A stretch of 64,000 nucleotides of DNA from NCBI GenBank assembly GCA_028752905.1, contig JAQNBH010000011.1:29829017-29893016 (forward strand), in the 5' to 3' direction. Position 1 is the first letter of the stretch; each line of letters begins with the position of its first letter. Below the pieces are notes generated by a model. That model worked only from the letters and a program-made list of their open reading frames with translations. It had not been told where the DNA came from and searched no databases. Source of the DNA: Cladorhizidae sp. MBARI D1340-BT2. Its lineage: Eukaryota; Porifera; Demospongiae; Poecilosclerida; Cladorhizidae. Below are positions 15,901 through 29,348 of this stretch, piece by piece. A program made the position numbers and the translations under genes.

Positions 15901-18900
15901 AGTTGATCCAACCTAGGTATACCCAGGCAGCTGATGCAACCTAGGTATAGCCAGGCAGTTGATACAACCTAGGTATACCCAAGCGTTTGATGCAACCAAG
16001 GTATACACAGGCAATTGATGCAACCTAGGTATACCCAGGTAGATGATGCAATTAGGTATACCCAAGCAGTGGATGCAACCTAGGTATACCCAGACAGTTG
16101 ATGCAACATAGGTATACCCAGGCAGTTGATGCAACCTAGGTATACCCAGGTAGCTGATGTAACCTAAGTATACACAGGCAATGGATGCAACCTAGGTATA
16201 GCCAGGCTATTAATAGAACCTAGGTATACCCAGGCAGTTGATGCAACCTAGGTATAGCCAGGCAGATGATGCAACATAGGTATACCCAGGCAGTTGATGC
16301 AACCTAGGTATACCCAGGCAGCTGATGTAACCTAAGAATACACAGGCAATGGATGAAACCGAGGTATAGCCAGGCATCTGATGCATACTATGTATACTCA
16401 GGCAATTGATGCAACCTAGGTATACCCAGGCAGCTGATGCAACCTAAGTATACCTAGGAAGCTGATACAACCTAGGTATACTCAGACAGTTGATGCAACC
16501 TAGGTATACCCAGGCAGCTGATACAATCAAGGTATACCCAGGCAATTGATGGAACCTAGGTATACCCAGGCAGCTGATACAACCTAGGTATACCCAGGCT
16601 GTTAATGCAACCTAGGTTTACCAAGGCATCTGATACAATCTAGGTATACCCAGGCAATTGATGCAATCTAGGTATACCCAGGCGGCTGATACAACCTAGG
16701 TATATCCAGGCAGCTGATACAACCTAGGTATACCCAGGCAATTGATGCAACCTAGGTATACACAGGCAGCTGATACAACCTAGGTATACCCAGGCAATTG
16801 ATGCAACCTAGGTATATTCATGCAGTTGATGCAACCTAGGTATACCCAGGCAGTTGATGCAACCTAGGTATACCCAGGCAGTTGATGCAACCTAGGATAC
16901 CCAGGCAGCTGATACAATCTAGGTATACCCAGGCAATTGATGGAACCTAGGTATACCCAGGCAGCTGATACAACCTAGGTATACCCAGGCAGTTGATGCA
17001 ACCTAGGTATAACAAGGTAGCTGATACAATCTAGGTATACCCAGTCTCAGCAGATGCAATCTAGGTATACCCAGGTAGCTGATTCAACCTAGGTATACCC
17101 AGGCAATAGGTGCAACCTATGTATGCCAAGGCAGCTGATACAATTTAGGTATACCCAGGAAGTTGATGCAACCTAGGTATACACAGGCAGCTGATACAAT
17201 CTAGGTATACCCAGGCAATTGATGCAATCTAGGTATACCCATACAGCTGATACAACCCAGGCAGATGACACAACCTTGGTATACCCAGGCAATGCTAGGT
17301 ATAACCAGGCAGTTGAGTCAACCAAGGTATACCCAGGCAGTTGATGCAACCTAGGTATACCCAGACAGCTGATGCAACCTAGGTATAGCCAGGCAGTTGA
17401 TACAACCTAGGTATACCAGGCAGTTGATGCAACCTAGATATACTCAGGCAGCAACCTATGTTTAGCCAGTCAATTGATGCAAACTAGGTAAACCCAGGTG
17501 TTTGATGCAACCAAGGTATACACAGGCAATTGATGCAAACTAGGTATACACAGGTAGATGATGCAATTAGGTATACCCAAGCAGTGGATGCATCCTAGGT
17601 ATACCCAGATATCTGATGCAACATAGGTATACCCAGGCAGTTGATATAACCTATGTTTACCCAGGCAGCTGATGTAACCTAAGTATACACAGACAATGGA
17701 TGCAACCTAGGTATAACCAGGCAGTTGATGCAACCTAAGTATACCCAGGCATTTGATGCAACCTAGGATACCCAGGCAGCTGATACAATCTAGGTATACC
17801 CAGGCAATTGATGGAACCTAGGTATACCCAGGCAGCTGATACAACCTAGGTATACCCAGGCAGTTGATGCAACCTAGGTATTCCAAGGTAGCTGATACAA
17901 TCTAGGTATACCCAGGAAGCTAATACAATCAAGGTATACACAGGCAATTGATGGAACCTAGGTATACCCATGCCGCTGATACAACCTAGGTATACCCAGG
18001 CAGTTGATGAAACTTAGGTATACCCAGACAGCTGATGTAACCTAAGAATACACAGGCAATGGATGTAACCGAGGTATAGCCAGGCATCTGATGCATACTA
18101 GGCATACTCAGGCAATTGATGCAACCTAGGTATACCCAGGCAGCTGATGCAACCTAAGTATACCTAGGAAGCTGATACAACCTAGGTATACCCAGGCAGT
18201 TGAGTCAACCTAGGTATACCAAGGCAGTTGATCCAACCTGGGTATACCCAGGCAGTTGATGCAACTTAGGTATACCCAGGTAGCTGATGCAACCTAGGTA
18301 TACCCAGGCAGTTGATGCAACCTAGATATACTCAGGCAGTTGGTGCAACCTATGGATACCCAGACAGTTGATGCAACCAAGGTTTACCCAGGCAGTTGAT
18401 CCAACCTGGGTATACCCAGTCAGTTGATGCAACCTAGGTATACCCATGCAGTTGATACAACCTATGTATACCAGGCAGTTGATGCAACCTAGGTATATGC
18501 AGGTAGATAATGCAATTAGGTATACCCAAGCAGTGGATGCAACCTAGGTATACCCAGACAGCTGATGCAACATAGGTATAACCCAGGCAGTTGATGCAAC
18601 CTAGGTATACCCAGGCAGCTGATGTCACCTAAGTATACACAGGCAATGAATGCAACCTAGGTATAGCCAGGCAGCTGATGCAACATAGGTATACCCAGGC
18701 AGTTGATGCAACCTAGGTATACCCAGGCAGCTGATGTAACCTAACAATATACAGGCAATCGATGCAACCTGGGTATAGCTAGGCAGCTGATGCATACTAG
18801 GTATACTCAGGCAATTGATGCAACCTAGGTATAACCTGGCAGCTGATGCAACCTAAGTATACCCAGGAAGCTGATAAAACCTATGTATATTCAGACAGTT

Positions 18901-21900
18901 GATGCAACCTAGGTATAACCAAGCAGTCAATGCAATCTAGGTATATCTAGGCAGTTGATGCAACATAGGTATACCCAGGCAGTTGATGCAACCTAGGTAT
19001 ACCCACCCAGGCAGCTGATGTAACCTAAGAATAGACAGGCAATGGATGCAACCGAGGTATAGCCAGGCATCTGATACATACTAGGTATACTAAGGCAATT
19101 GATGCAACCTAGGTATACCCAGGCAGCTGATGCAACCTAAGTATACTTAGGAAGCTGATACAACCTAGGTATACTCAGTCAGATGATGCAACCTAGGTAT
19201 ACACAGGAAGCTGATACAATCAAGGTATACTCAGGCAATTGATGAAACCTAGGTATATCCAGGAAGCTGATTCAACCTAGGTATACCCAGGCAGTTAATG
19301 CAACCTAGGTATACCAAGGCATCTGATACAATCTAGGTATACCCAGGCAGTTGAATCAACCTAGGTATACACAGGCAGTTGAAGCAACCTAGGTATACCC
19401 AGGCAGTTGATGCAACCTACGTATACCCAGGCAGCTGATGCAACCTAGGTATACCCATGCAGTTGATGCAACCTAGGTATACCCAGGCAGCTGATACAAT
19501 CTAGGTATACCCAGGCAGTTGATGCAACCTAGGTATACCCAGGTAGCTGATTCAACCTAGGTATACCCAGGCAGTTGATGCAACCTAGGTATACCAACCC
19601 AGGCAGCTGATGTAACCTAAGAATACACAGGCAATGGATGCAACCAAGGTATAGCCAGGCATCTGATACATACTAGGTATACTCAGGCAATTGATGCAAC
19701 CTAGGTAAACCCAGGCAGCTGATGCAACCTAAGTATACCTAGGAAGCTGATACAACCTAGGTATACTCAGACAGATGATGCAACCTAGGTATACCCAGGA
19801 AGCTGATACAATCAAGGTATACCCAGACAATTGATGAAACCTAGGTATATCCAGGAAGCTGATACAACCTAGGTATACCCAGGCAGTTAATGCAATCTAT
19901 GTATGCCCAGGCAGTTGATGCAAACTAGGTATAGCCAGGCAGTTGATGCAACCTAGGTATACCCAGGCAGTTGATGCAAACTATGTATAGCCAGGCACTT
20001 GATGCTACCTAAGTATAGCCAGGCAGTGATGCAACCTAGGTACACCCAGGCAGTTGATGCGACCTAGGATACTCAGGCAGTTGAATCAACCTAGGTATAC
20101 ACAGGCAGTTGAAGCAACCTAGGTATACCCAGGCAGTTGATGCAACCTACGTATACCCAGGCAGCTGATGCAAACTTCGTATACCCATGCAGTTGATGCA
20201 ACCTAGGTATAACCAGGCAGCTGATACAATCTAGGTATACCCAGGCAGTTGATGCAACTTAGGTATACCCAGGTAGCTGATTCATCAACCTAGGTATACC
20301 CAAGCAGTTGATGCAACCTATGTATGCCCAGGCAGCTGATACAACCTAGGTATACCCAGGCAGTTGATGTAACCTAGGTATACACAGTCAGCTGATACAT
20401 TCTAGGTATACCCAGGCAATTGATGCAACCTAGGTATACCCAGGCAGTTGATTCAACCTAGGTATACCCAGGTAGCTGATGCAACCTAGGTATACCCAGG
20501 CAGTTGATGCAACCTAGATATACTCAGGCAGTTGGTGCAACCTATGGATACCCAGACAGTTGATGCAACCAAGGTTTACCCAGGCAGTTGATCCAACCTG
20601 GGTATACCCAGTCAGTTGATGCAACCTAGGTATACCCATGCAGTTGATGCAACCTAGGTATATGCAGGTAGATGATGCAATTAGGTATACCCAAGCAGTG
20701 GATGCAACCTAGGTATACCCAGACAGCTGATGCAACATAGGTATAACCGAGGCAGTTTATGCAACCTAGGTATACCCAGGCAGCTGATGTCACCTAAGTA
20801 TACACAGGCAATGAATACAACCTAGGTATAGCCAAGCAGCTGATGCAACATAGGTATACCCAGACAGTTGATGCAACCAAGGTTTACCCAGGCAGTTGAT
20901 CCAACCTGGGTATACCCAGTCAGTTGATGCAACCTAGGTCTACCCATGCAGTTGATACAACCTATGTATACCAGGCAGTTGATGCAACCTAGGTATATGC
21001 AGATAGATGATGCAATTAGGTATACCCAAGCAGTGGATGCAACCTAGGTATACCCAGACAGCTGATGCAACATAGGTATAACCCAGGCAGTTGATGCAAC
21101 CTAGGTATACCCAGGCAGCTGATGTCACCTAAGTATACACAGGCAATGAATGCAACCTAGGTATAGCCAAGCAGCTGATGCAACATAGGTATACCCAGGC
21201 AGTTGATGCAACCTAGGTATACCCAGGCAGCTGATGTAACCTAACAATAGACAGGCAATGGATGCAACCTAGGTATAGCCAGGCAGCTGATGCATACTAG
21301 GTATACTCAGGCAATTGATGCAACCTAGGTATAACCTGGCAGCTGATGCAACCTTAGTAAACCCAGGAAGCTGATAAAACCTAGGTATATTCAGACAGTT
21401 GATGCAACCTAGGTATACCCAAGCAGTCGATGCAATCTAGGTATATCTACGCAGTTGATGCAACATAGGTATACCCAGGCAGTTGATGCAACCTAGGTAT
21501 ACCCACCCAGGCAGCTGATGTAACCTAAGAATACACAGGCAATGGATGCAACCGAGGTATAGCCAGGCATCTGATACATACTAGGTATACTCAGGCAATT
21601 GATGCAACCTAGGTATACCCAGGCAGCTGATGCAACCTAAGTATACCTAGGAAGCTGATACAACCTAGGTATACTCAGACAGATGATGCAACCTAGGTAT
21701 ACCCAGGAAGCTGATACAATCAAGGTATACCCAGGCAATTGATGAAACCTAGGTATATCCAGGAAGCTGATACAACCTAGGTATACCCAGGCAGTTAATG
21801 CAACCTAGGTATACCAAGGCATCTGATACAATCTAGGTATACCCAGGCAGTTGAATCAACCTATGTATACACAGGCAGTTGAAGCAACCTAGGTATACCC

Positions 21901-24900
21901 AGGCAGTTGATGCAACCTACGTATACCCAGGCAGCTGATGCAACCTAGGTATACCAATGCAGTTGATGCAACCTAGGTATGCCCAGGCAGCTGATACAAT
22001 CTAGGTATACCCAGGAAGTTGATGCAACCTAGGTATACCCAGGTAGCTGATTCAACCTAGGTATAACCAGGCAGTTGATGCAACCTATGTATGCCCAGGC
22101 AGCTGATACAATCTAGGTATACCAAGGCAGTTGATGCAACCTAGGTATACACAGGCAGCTGATACAATCTAGGTATACCCAAGAAATTGATGCAATCTAG
22201 GTATACCCAGGCAGCTGATACAACTTAGGTATACCCAGGCAGATGATACAACCCATGCAATCCTAGGTTTACCCAGGCAGTTGATTCAACCTAGGTATAC
22301 CCAGGCAGCTGATGCAACCTAGGTATACCCAGGCAGTTGATGCAACCTACGTATACCAGGCAGATGATGCAACCTAAATATACTCAGGCAGTTGATGCAA
22401 CACCAGTCAATTGATGCAAACTAGGTATACCCAAGCGTTTGATGCAACCAAGGTATACACAGGCAATTGATGCAACCTAGGTATATCCAGGTAGATGATG
22501 CAATTAGGTATACCCAAGCAGTGGATGCAACCTAGGTATACCCAGACAGCTGATGCAACATAGGTATACCCAGGCAGTTGATGCAACCTAGGTATACCCA
22601 GGCAGCTGATGTAACCTAAGTATACACAGGCAATGGATGCAACCTAGGTATAGCCAGGCTATTAATAGAAACTAGGTATACCCAGGCAGTTGATGCAACC
22701 TAGTTATAGCCAGGCAGATGATGCAACATAGGTATACCCAGGCAGTTGATGCAACCTAGGTATACCCAGGCAGCTGATGTAACCTAAGAATACACAGGCA
22801 ATGGATGAAACCGAGGTATAGCCAGGCATCTGATGCATACTAGGTATACTCAGGCAATTGATGCAACCTAGGTATACCCAGGCAGCTGATGCAACCTAAG
22901 TATACCTAGGAAGCTGATACAACCTAGGTATACTCAGACAGTTGATGCAACCTAGGTATACCCAGGCAGCTGATACAATCAAAGTATACCCAGGCAATTG
23001 ATGGAACCTAGGTATACCCAGGCAGCTGATACAACCTAGGTATACCCAGGCAGTTAATGCAACCTAGGTATACCAAGGCATCTGATAAAATCTAGGTATA
23101 CCCAGGCAATTGATGCAATCTAGATATACCCAGGCGGCTGATACAACCTAGGTATACCCAGGCAGCTGATACAACCTAGGTATACCCAGGCAATTGATGC
23201 AACCTAGGTATACACAGGCAGCTGATACAACCTAGGTATACCCAGGCAATTGATGCAACATAGGTATATTCATGCAGTTGATGCAACCTAGGTATACCCA
23301 GGCAGTTGATGCAACCTAGGTATACCCAGGCAGTTGATGCAACCTAGGATATCCAGGCAGCTGATACAATCTAGGTATACCCAGGCAATTGATGGAACCT
23401 AGGTATACCCAGGCAGCTGATACAACCTAGGTATACCCAGGCAGTTGATGCAACCTAGGTATAACAAGGTAGCTGATACAATCTAGGTATACCCAGTCTC
23501 AGCAGATGCAATCTAGGTATACCCAGGTAGCTGATTCAACCTAGGTATACCCAGGCAATAGGTGCAACCTATGTATGCCCAGGCAGCTGATACAATTTAG
23601 GTATACCCAGGAAGTTGATGCAACCTAGGTATACACAGGCAGCTGATACAATCTAGGTATACCCAGGCAATTGATGAAATCTAGGTATACCCATACAGCT
23701 GATACAACCCAGGCAGATGACACAACCTAGGTATACCCAGGCAATCCTAGGTATAACCAGGCAGTTGAGTCAACCTAGGTATACCCAGGCAGTTGATCCA
23801 ACCTGGGTATACCCAGGCAGTTGATGCAACTTAGGTATACCCAGACAGATGATGCAACCTAGGTATAGCCAGGCAGTTGATACAACCTAGGTATACCCAG
23901 ACAGTTGTGGCAAACAAGGTTTACCCAGGCGGTTGATCCAACCTAGGTATACCCAGGCAGCTGATGCAACCTAGGTATAGACAGGCAGTTGATACAACCT
24001 AGGTATACCCAAGCGTTTGATGCAACCAAGGTATACACAGGCAATTGATGCAACCTAGGTATACCCAGGTAGATGATGCAATTAGGTATACCCAAGCAGT
24101 GGATGCAACCCAGGTATACCCAGACAGCTGATGCAACATAGGTATACCCAGGCAGTTGATGCAACCTAGGTATACCCAGGCAGCTGATCTAACCTAAGTA
24201 TACACAGCCAATGGATGCAACCTAGGTATAGCCAGGCTATTAATAGAACCTAGGTATACCCAGGCAGTTGATGCAACCTAGGTATAGCCAGGCAGATGAT
24301 GCAACATAGGTATACCCAGGCAGTTGATGCAACCTAGGTATACCCAGGCAGCTGATGTAACCTAAGAATACACAGGCAATGGATGAAACCGAGGTATAGC
24401 CCGGCATCTGATGCATACTAGGTATACTCAGGCAATTGATGCAACCTAGGTATACCCAGGCAGCTGATACAACCTAAGTATACCTAGGAAGCTGATACAA
24501 CCTAGGTATACTCAGACAGTTGATGCAACCTAGGTATACCCAGGCACCTGATACAATCAAGGTATACCCAGGCAATTGATGGAACCTAGGTATACCCAGG
24601 CAGCTGATACAACCTAGGTATACCCAGGCAGTTAATGCAACCTAGGTTTACCAAGGCATCTGATACAATCTAGGTATACCCAGGCAATTGATGCAATCTA
24701 GGTATACCCAGGCGGCTGATACAACCTAGGTATATCCAGGCAGCTGATACAACCTAGGTATACCCAGGCAATTGATGCAACCAAGGTATACACAGGCAGC
24801 TGATACAACCTAGGTATACCCAGGCAATTGATGCAACCTAGGTATATTCATGCAGTTGATGCAACCTAGGTATACCCAGGCAGTTGATGCAACGTAGGTA

Positions 24901-26250
24901 TACCCAGGCAGTTGATGCAACCTAGGATACCCAGGCAGCTGATACAATCTAGGTATACCCAGGCAATTGATGGAACCTAGGTATACCCAGGCAGCTGATA
25001 CAACCTAGGTATACCCAGGCAGTTGATGCAATCTAGGTATAACAAGGTAGCTGATACAATCTAGGTATACCCAGTCTCAGCAGATGCAATCTAGGTATAC
25101 CCAGGTAGCTGATTCAACTTAGGTATACCCAGGCAATAGGTGCAACCTATGTATGCCCAGGCAGCTGATACAATCTAGGTATACCCAGGAAGTTGATGCA
25201 ACCTAGGTATACACAGGCAGCTGATACAATCTAGGTATACCCAGGCAATTGATGCAATCTAGGTATACCCATACAGCTGATACAACCCAGGCAGATGACA
25301 CAACCTAGGTATACCCAGGCAATCCTAGGTATAACCAGGCAGTTGAGTCAACCTAGGTATACCCAGGCAGTTGATCCAACCTGGGTATACCCAGGCAGTT
25401 GATGCAACTTAGGTATACCCAGACAGCTGATGCAACCTAGGTATAGCCAGGCAGTTGATACAACCTAGGTATACCAGGCAGTTGATGCAACCTAGATATA
25501 CTCAGGCTGCAACCTATGTTTAGCCAGTCAATTGATGCAAACTAGGTATACCCAGGCGTTTGATGCAACCAAGGTATACACAGGCAATTGATGCAACCTA
25601 GGTATACCCAGGTAGATGATGCAATTAGGTATACCCAAGCAGTGGATGCATCCTAGGTATATCCAGACATCTGATGCAACATAGGTATACCCAGGCAGTT
25701 GATATAACCTAGGTATACCCAGGCAGCTGATGTAACCTAAGTATACACAGGCAATGGATGCAACCTAGGTATAACCAGGCAGTTGATGCAACCTAGGTAT
25801 ACCCAGGCATTTGATGCAACCTAGGATACCCAGGCAGCTGATACAATCTAGGTATACCCAGGCAATTGATGGAACCTAGGTATACCCAGGCAGCTGATAC
25901 AACCTAGGTATACCCAGGCAGTTGATGCAACCTAGGTATTCCAAGGTAGCTGATACAATCTAGGTATACCCATGCCGCTGATACAACCTAGGTATACCCA
26001 GGCAGTTGATGCAACTTAGGTATACCCAGACAGCTGATGTAACCTAAGAATACACAGGCAATGGATGTAACCGAGGTATAGCCAGGCATCTGATGCATAC
26101 TAGGTATACTCAGGCAATTGATGCAACCTAGGTATACCCAGGCAGCTGATGCAACCTAAGTATACCTAGGAAGCTGATACAACCTAGGTATACCCAGGCA
26201 GTTGAGTCAACCTAGGTATACCCAGGCAGTTGATCCAACCTGGGTATACC
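13000..26250. repeat. Segmental duplication in satellite A, offset about 8.0 kb, with an inner 1578-bp repeat
   Basis: The segment of about 13.0-18.3 kb recurs at about 21.0-26.25 kb. The rare variant CCAGTCTCAGCAGATG occurs at 15463, 17041, 23493 and 25071. This gives an inner unit of 1578 bp in both copies and an outer offset of exactly 8030 bp. Upstream of about 14440 the offset is 7973, because copy 1 lacks 57 bp near 14440. Near the right end it is 8002, again through small monomer gains and losses. Confidence 0.85.
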
Positions 26251-26287
26251 CAGGCAGTTGATGCAACTTAGGTATACCCAGACAGCT

Positions 26288-26302
26288 CAGGGGGGTAATT
26301 TC
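26288..26302. repeat. Left terminal inverted repeat of the hAT element
   Basis: CAGGGGGGTAATTTC is the exact reverse complement of 35311-35325. Position 16 mismatches. The adjoining sequence has a second G tract (26315-26322), matched on the other end by a G/C-tract region near 35281-35300. Confidence 0.9.
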
Positions 26303-26556
26303 CATATGAAAGTTGGGGGGGGCAAAAGCAGTATTAAAGCTGCTTACTCTATGGGGGTCTCTAGGGGAGTCTCTAGATACTCATCCAGGATATTTTGAAA
26401 AATAGGAGTACCTAATTAGAACTATAGACTTTGCGAAATTAGTGTTGAAAATATTTTAAATTTAGTAATCACCCGAACACATAAATATAACCAGATGACA
26501 AACAGTATACTAGCACTAACATCTAAGAGAGAGATAGAGACTATCATTCACATCTA
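26303..26556. other. Left subterminal / 3' untranslated region of the hAT element
   Basis: Non-coding A+T-rich sequence between the left inverted repeat and the end of the minus-strand transposase reading frame. It includes a G-tract and an internal CTCTAGGGGAGTCTCTAG stretch near 26355. No clear AATAAA on the minus strand was seen. Confidence 0.5.
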
Positions 26557-29091
26557 CTAAGAAATAGAAAAGTGGCCGAAGATGGATGAGCGCCTCTCTA
26601 CTCTATCCACAAAGTCATTTGTCACTTGCTTGAGTCTCAGTTCCTTCACCAGCTCTTTATGCACTGTGCATGTCATGAAATGATTGAGGCGGTTGTTCGA
26701 CATTGTTGTTTGAAGGTAAGACTTCACCCTACTCAGGCACTGAAGGCTCGTTCACAGCTTGCATTAGTTGCCGGCATAACCAGAACAACCTTGACCAAAG
26801 ACATGACCTCTGTTATGAGGGGCCAGAGTTCTTTTTGAGGAAATCAACGACATTTTGCAATGTATTACCACCACCTTCATCTTGACTGAAACTGCGATAG
26901 GACTCTGCCATTATAGATAGCTGGATTCTTAAGGTATCAGGGTCAAACTCAGTGTAGAACTCACATAGTTCATCAACATTTTGTGAGACATCCTCCCCCA
27001 ATGTTCCTTTTACTAGGACCTTCTCACAGGTTGCATATGTGGTGTAGTCCTTCTGATTAAAACGTTCTTCAATGCAGCTAGCTACAGTGTCCACAGCCTC
27101 AAAATAGATTTGGCGGTAAAAGTTCTCTACATTGGTATGGTGCTCATGTTGAGCATTACCCTCACTATACCTTGATGGCATCTTATGGTGACGTGGAAGT
27201 GAAGGCTCTTTTAGTTCCAACTTCACAGCAGCTTGAGTTACTTTTGTCCAATGGAGGCTTGCATCCCTGTCTGATCGTATTCCTCGTAGGACAGTGACAG
27301 ATAGCTTGGCATTCGCTTGAGCATCCACTGCACATAGCTCTGCCCTCTGAAGGCAAGTGCTGAGGTTATCTGAATGTGAAAGTACTACAATGGCAAGCTG
27401 AAGACCATAGAAGAAACTAAAAGTTAGCATTTTAGTCTCCACTCCAATTATTCTTGCCTTCATTTCAGAGTCTTTGACATGGTCTTGTGCCCAGTCCCAT
27501 AGGATCATCAGAGTACCATAATTTTTCAGAATAGCACTCAGTGATGCTGCTCGGACAGTCAACCTTGTTGGGCAGAGGATTTTCAGAGTTGGTGAGTCAA
27601 TATTGTCTACATGGAGATCATGTTCCATTTGCCCCAGAATTTCTGATTGCTTTCTGCAGAATACTGCCTCTCTTTTTGGACTCTTTTTTATTAAAGTAAT
27701 TTCATAAGCCACATCAAGCGTGTCTTTCAACAGGGAAATATTTTTTTATTGTATATATCCCCGACAGCAAGATTAAGCGAGTGGCAATAGCAGTGTGTTA
27801 GCAGACATTTTTCATTCAGTTTCTTGATTTGTGCAGCAACCCCATTTTTTGGTTCCTGTCATGGTCGAACATCCGTCATACATTGCCCATGGGCATCTTG
27901 AATTTTGAGATTCATGCGTAGCAGCACATCTCTTATGCAAGCAACAATTGTGTCTGCATTGGTCTGAGAAACTGACATCAGACCAATATATTCCTCACTT
28001 ACTGTCATCTCATTCACCCAACGTATGCAAATCACAAGTTGTTCAATGTTGCTCGCATCTGTACTCTCATCAGCCAAGATACTGTAACATCCAGATTCAG
28101 CTATGTCAGCTGCTATACCATGAAGCACTTTTAGAGCCATGATTTGTAAGATTTCATTCTGAGCATCTGGACTGATATGCTAGTCGTAAGACTTTTCAAT
28201 CCATTTATGAAGCACTTTATCATCTTCAGCTCGCAGAAGGAGGAGTTGCATGAAATTTGACTCCTCCTCTTGCTTGCCCTTATGAAGGGCAATGCACTGG
28301 CCGGCAAGATAGGATACACTTTGAATGATTTTCAGGAGGCAGTTCCTATTTTCCTCTTTCTGACTCTTAAGCTACTCCTTCAGCTGCTCATCAATATGAC
28401 AAGGTTGAGTTAACATAGCAACTGAATGCTTGTGACATAGCGAGCTTTCGTGCTTATGGAAACCCTTGTTTTTACACAGAGCATTTTTCCAATTTCTGAA
28501 CCCATCAGACAAGAAGGAGGTTTCAGACCTTGTATCCAGCTTAAAAGCAATCCCTTCAATGCTGTGCCACAAGTGTGGCAAATAATAGTGTCTGAAATTG
28601 GAAGATAATGCAGCCATGAAAATTGCGAGTACCAGGCTGGTTGGAATGCTCGTTGATGACCCATCTTGCTTTTAGGGTATTTGATGTTGATTGGCTGGTA
28701 GGGAACTTGAGGAAGGGTATCCAGAGTCAGGGATATTCTACTGGCTTCTTGTTGCTGCTCCTGAGAGATATCAAAAGTACTTATAGCTTGAGTCAAAGTC
28801 TAATTTTGCAAAAACAACTACAACAACAGGGTCTGTCAATATATGATTGTTTAATAAGGATTCACTGACATCAGAGGCTGAGATGCCACATAAAAATTGA
28901 GAGGCTTAATGTTTTTATCATGTAATGGATTATGACAGACGTACCTGTACAGATTCTTCTGGGTTTTCTTCAACCTGTACATTTTGGCTATCAAATCCTT
29001 GGGCTTGATCATCAGCCTTCTCCTCAGACTCACTTTGTCTCTTAGTTGGACTTTGACAAAAACTTAACAAGGAGGCTTGTCTTTTAGGCAT
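26557..29091 (-). pseudogene. hAT transposase pseudogene (TTF/ZMYM1-like zinc finger, DUF4371, hAT dimerisation domain)
   Basis: Transposases of this family cut and paste DNA using an RNase H-like fold. Read on the minus strand, the start MPKRQASLLSF at 29091 is typical of the family. It is followed by a TTF-type finger (WYSQFSWLHY then CHTC, about 28570), the DUF4371 region with ILADESTDASNIEQL (about 28060), the CPTRLTVRAA block where the family usually has TRW, and the C-terminal dimerisation motif SCERAFSA / RVKSYL (about 26740). The gene ends at 26557. It is dead: in-frame TAG at 28372-28374 and 28180-28182, and frame changes near 28570, 27868, 27740, 26822 and 26740. A likely 145-bp intron separates exon 1 (28945-29091) from the rest. 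The family call is firm; the exact subfamily (Tip100/Zaphod-like) is inference. Confidence 0.9.
28800..28944 (-). other. Predicted phase-0 intron in the hAT transposase gene
   Basis: On the minus strand exon 1 ends ...GTACAG at 28945, followed by the consensus donor GTACGT. The 145-bp intron ends TTGCAAAATTAG at 28800. Exon 1 is 49 codons from its ATG and exon 2 continues in phase 0 into the zinc-finger region. Reading through instead gives a stop within four codons. Confidence 0.65.
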
Positions 29092-29343
29092 GATTCACTC
29101 TGTAGCAGCACTAGCTAATTTCTCTGTTAGGGTTCACTCTTATATTGCTTAGTATTCCGAATAATGATTAACAGCACATTAGGTTTATAGCAGAACTCAA
29201 CATAAGGCAGTGGAGAGCTTACTTATATAGGCACTCCACTGCTCTCATGGCAAAATCAAATGAACCAATGAAATACATGAACTATATAAATGTCAAAATG
29301 ATCCTAACAGCTAAAATGATCCTCACACCTAAAGTGTTAGTTC
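29092..29343 (-). promoter_or_regulatory. Probable hAT transposase promoter region with hairpin and TATA-like box
   Basis: This 252-bp non-coding stretch is upstream of the transposase ATG on the minus strand. It holds a perfect 9-bp inverted repeat, GCAGTGGAG (29207-29215) with CTCCACTGC (29234-29242). The TATA-like TATATAAG (minus strand, about 29222-29229) lies in the loop, about 130 bp before the ATG. Promoter function is inferred from position only. Confidence 0.35.
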
Positions 29344-29348
29344 CATGG

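Larger units (their letters stand above)
1..26287. repeat. Satellite A, block 1: 28-bp tandem repeat array
   Basis: About 940 tandem copies of a 28-bp unit fill this block and no gene is visible. Each unit contains GTTGATGCAAC, a 4-bp-stem hairpin with loop ATG, followed by CCTAGG and GTATAC. The 16-bp core CCTAGGTATACCCAGG matches its own reverse complement at 14 of 16 positions. Monomers differ mainly in the hexamer before GATG (CAGTTG, CAGCTG, CAATTG, CATCTG, CAGATG) and in small changes such as CCTAAG or TATAGCC. Short truncated monomers recur in fixed order, which reveals higher-order duplication. Open reading frames here (up to about 76 residues) are translations of the repeat. Satellite or minisatellite identity is certain; any centromeric or other role is unknown. 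Confidence 0.97.

Noticed and set aside
1299..24164. Minus-strand reading frames of 62-76 residues in satellite A
   Set aside because: They are direct translations of the 28-bp repeat (three units give a 28-residue period) and have no domain or gene signals.
1..26287. CRISPR-like regular repeats
   Set aside because: Units are contiguous with no unique spacers, and the context is eukaryotic satellite and transposons.
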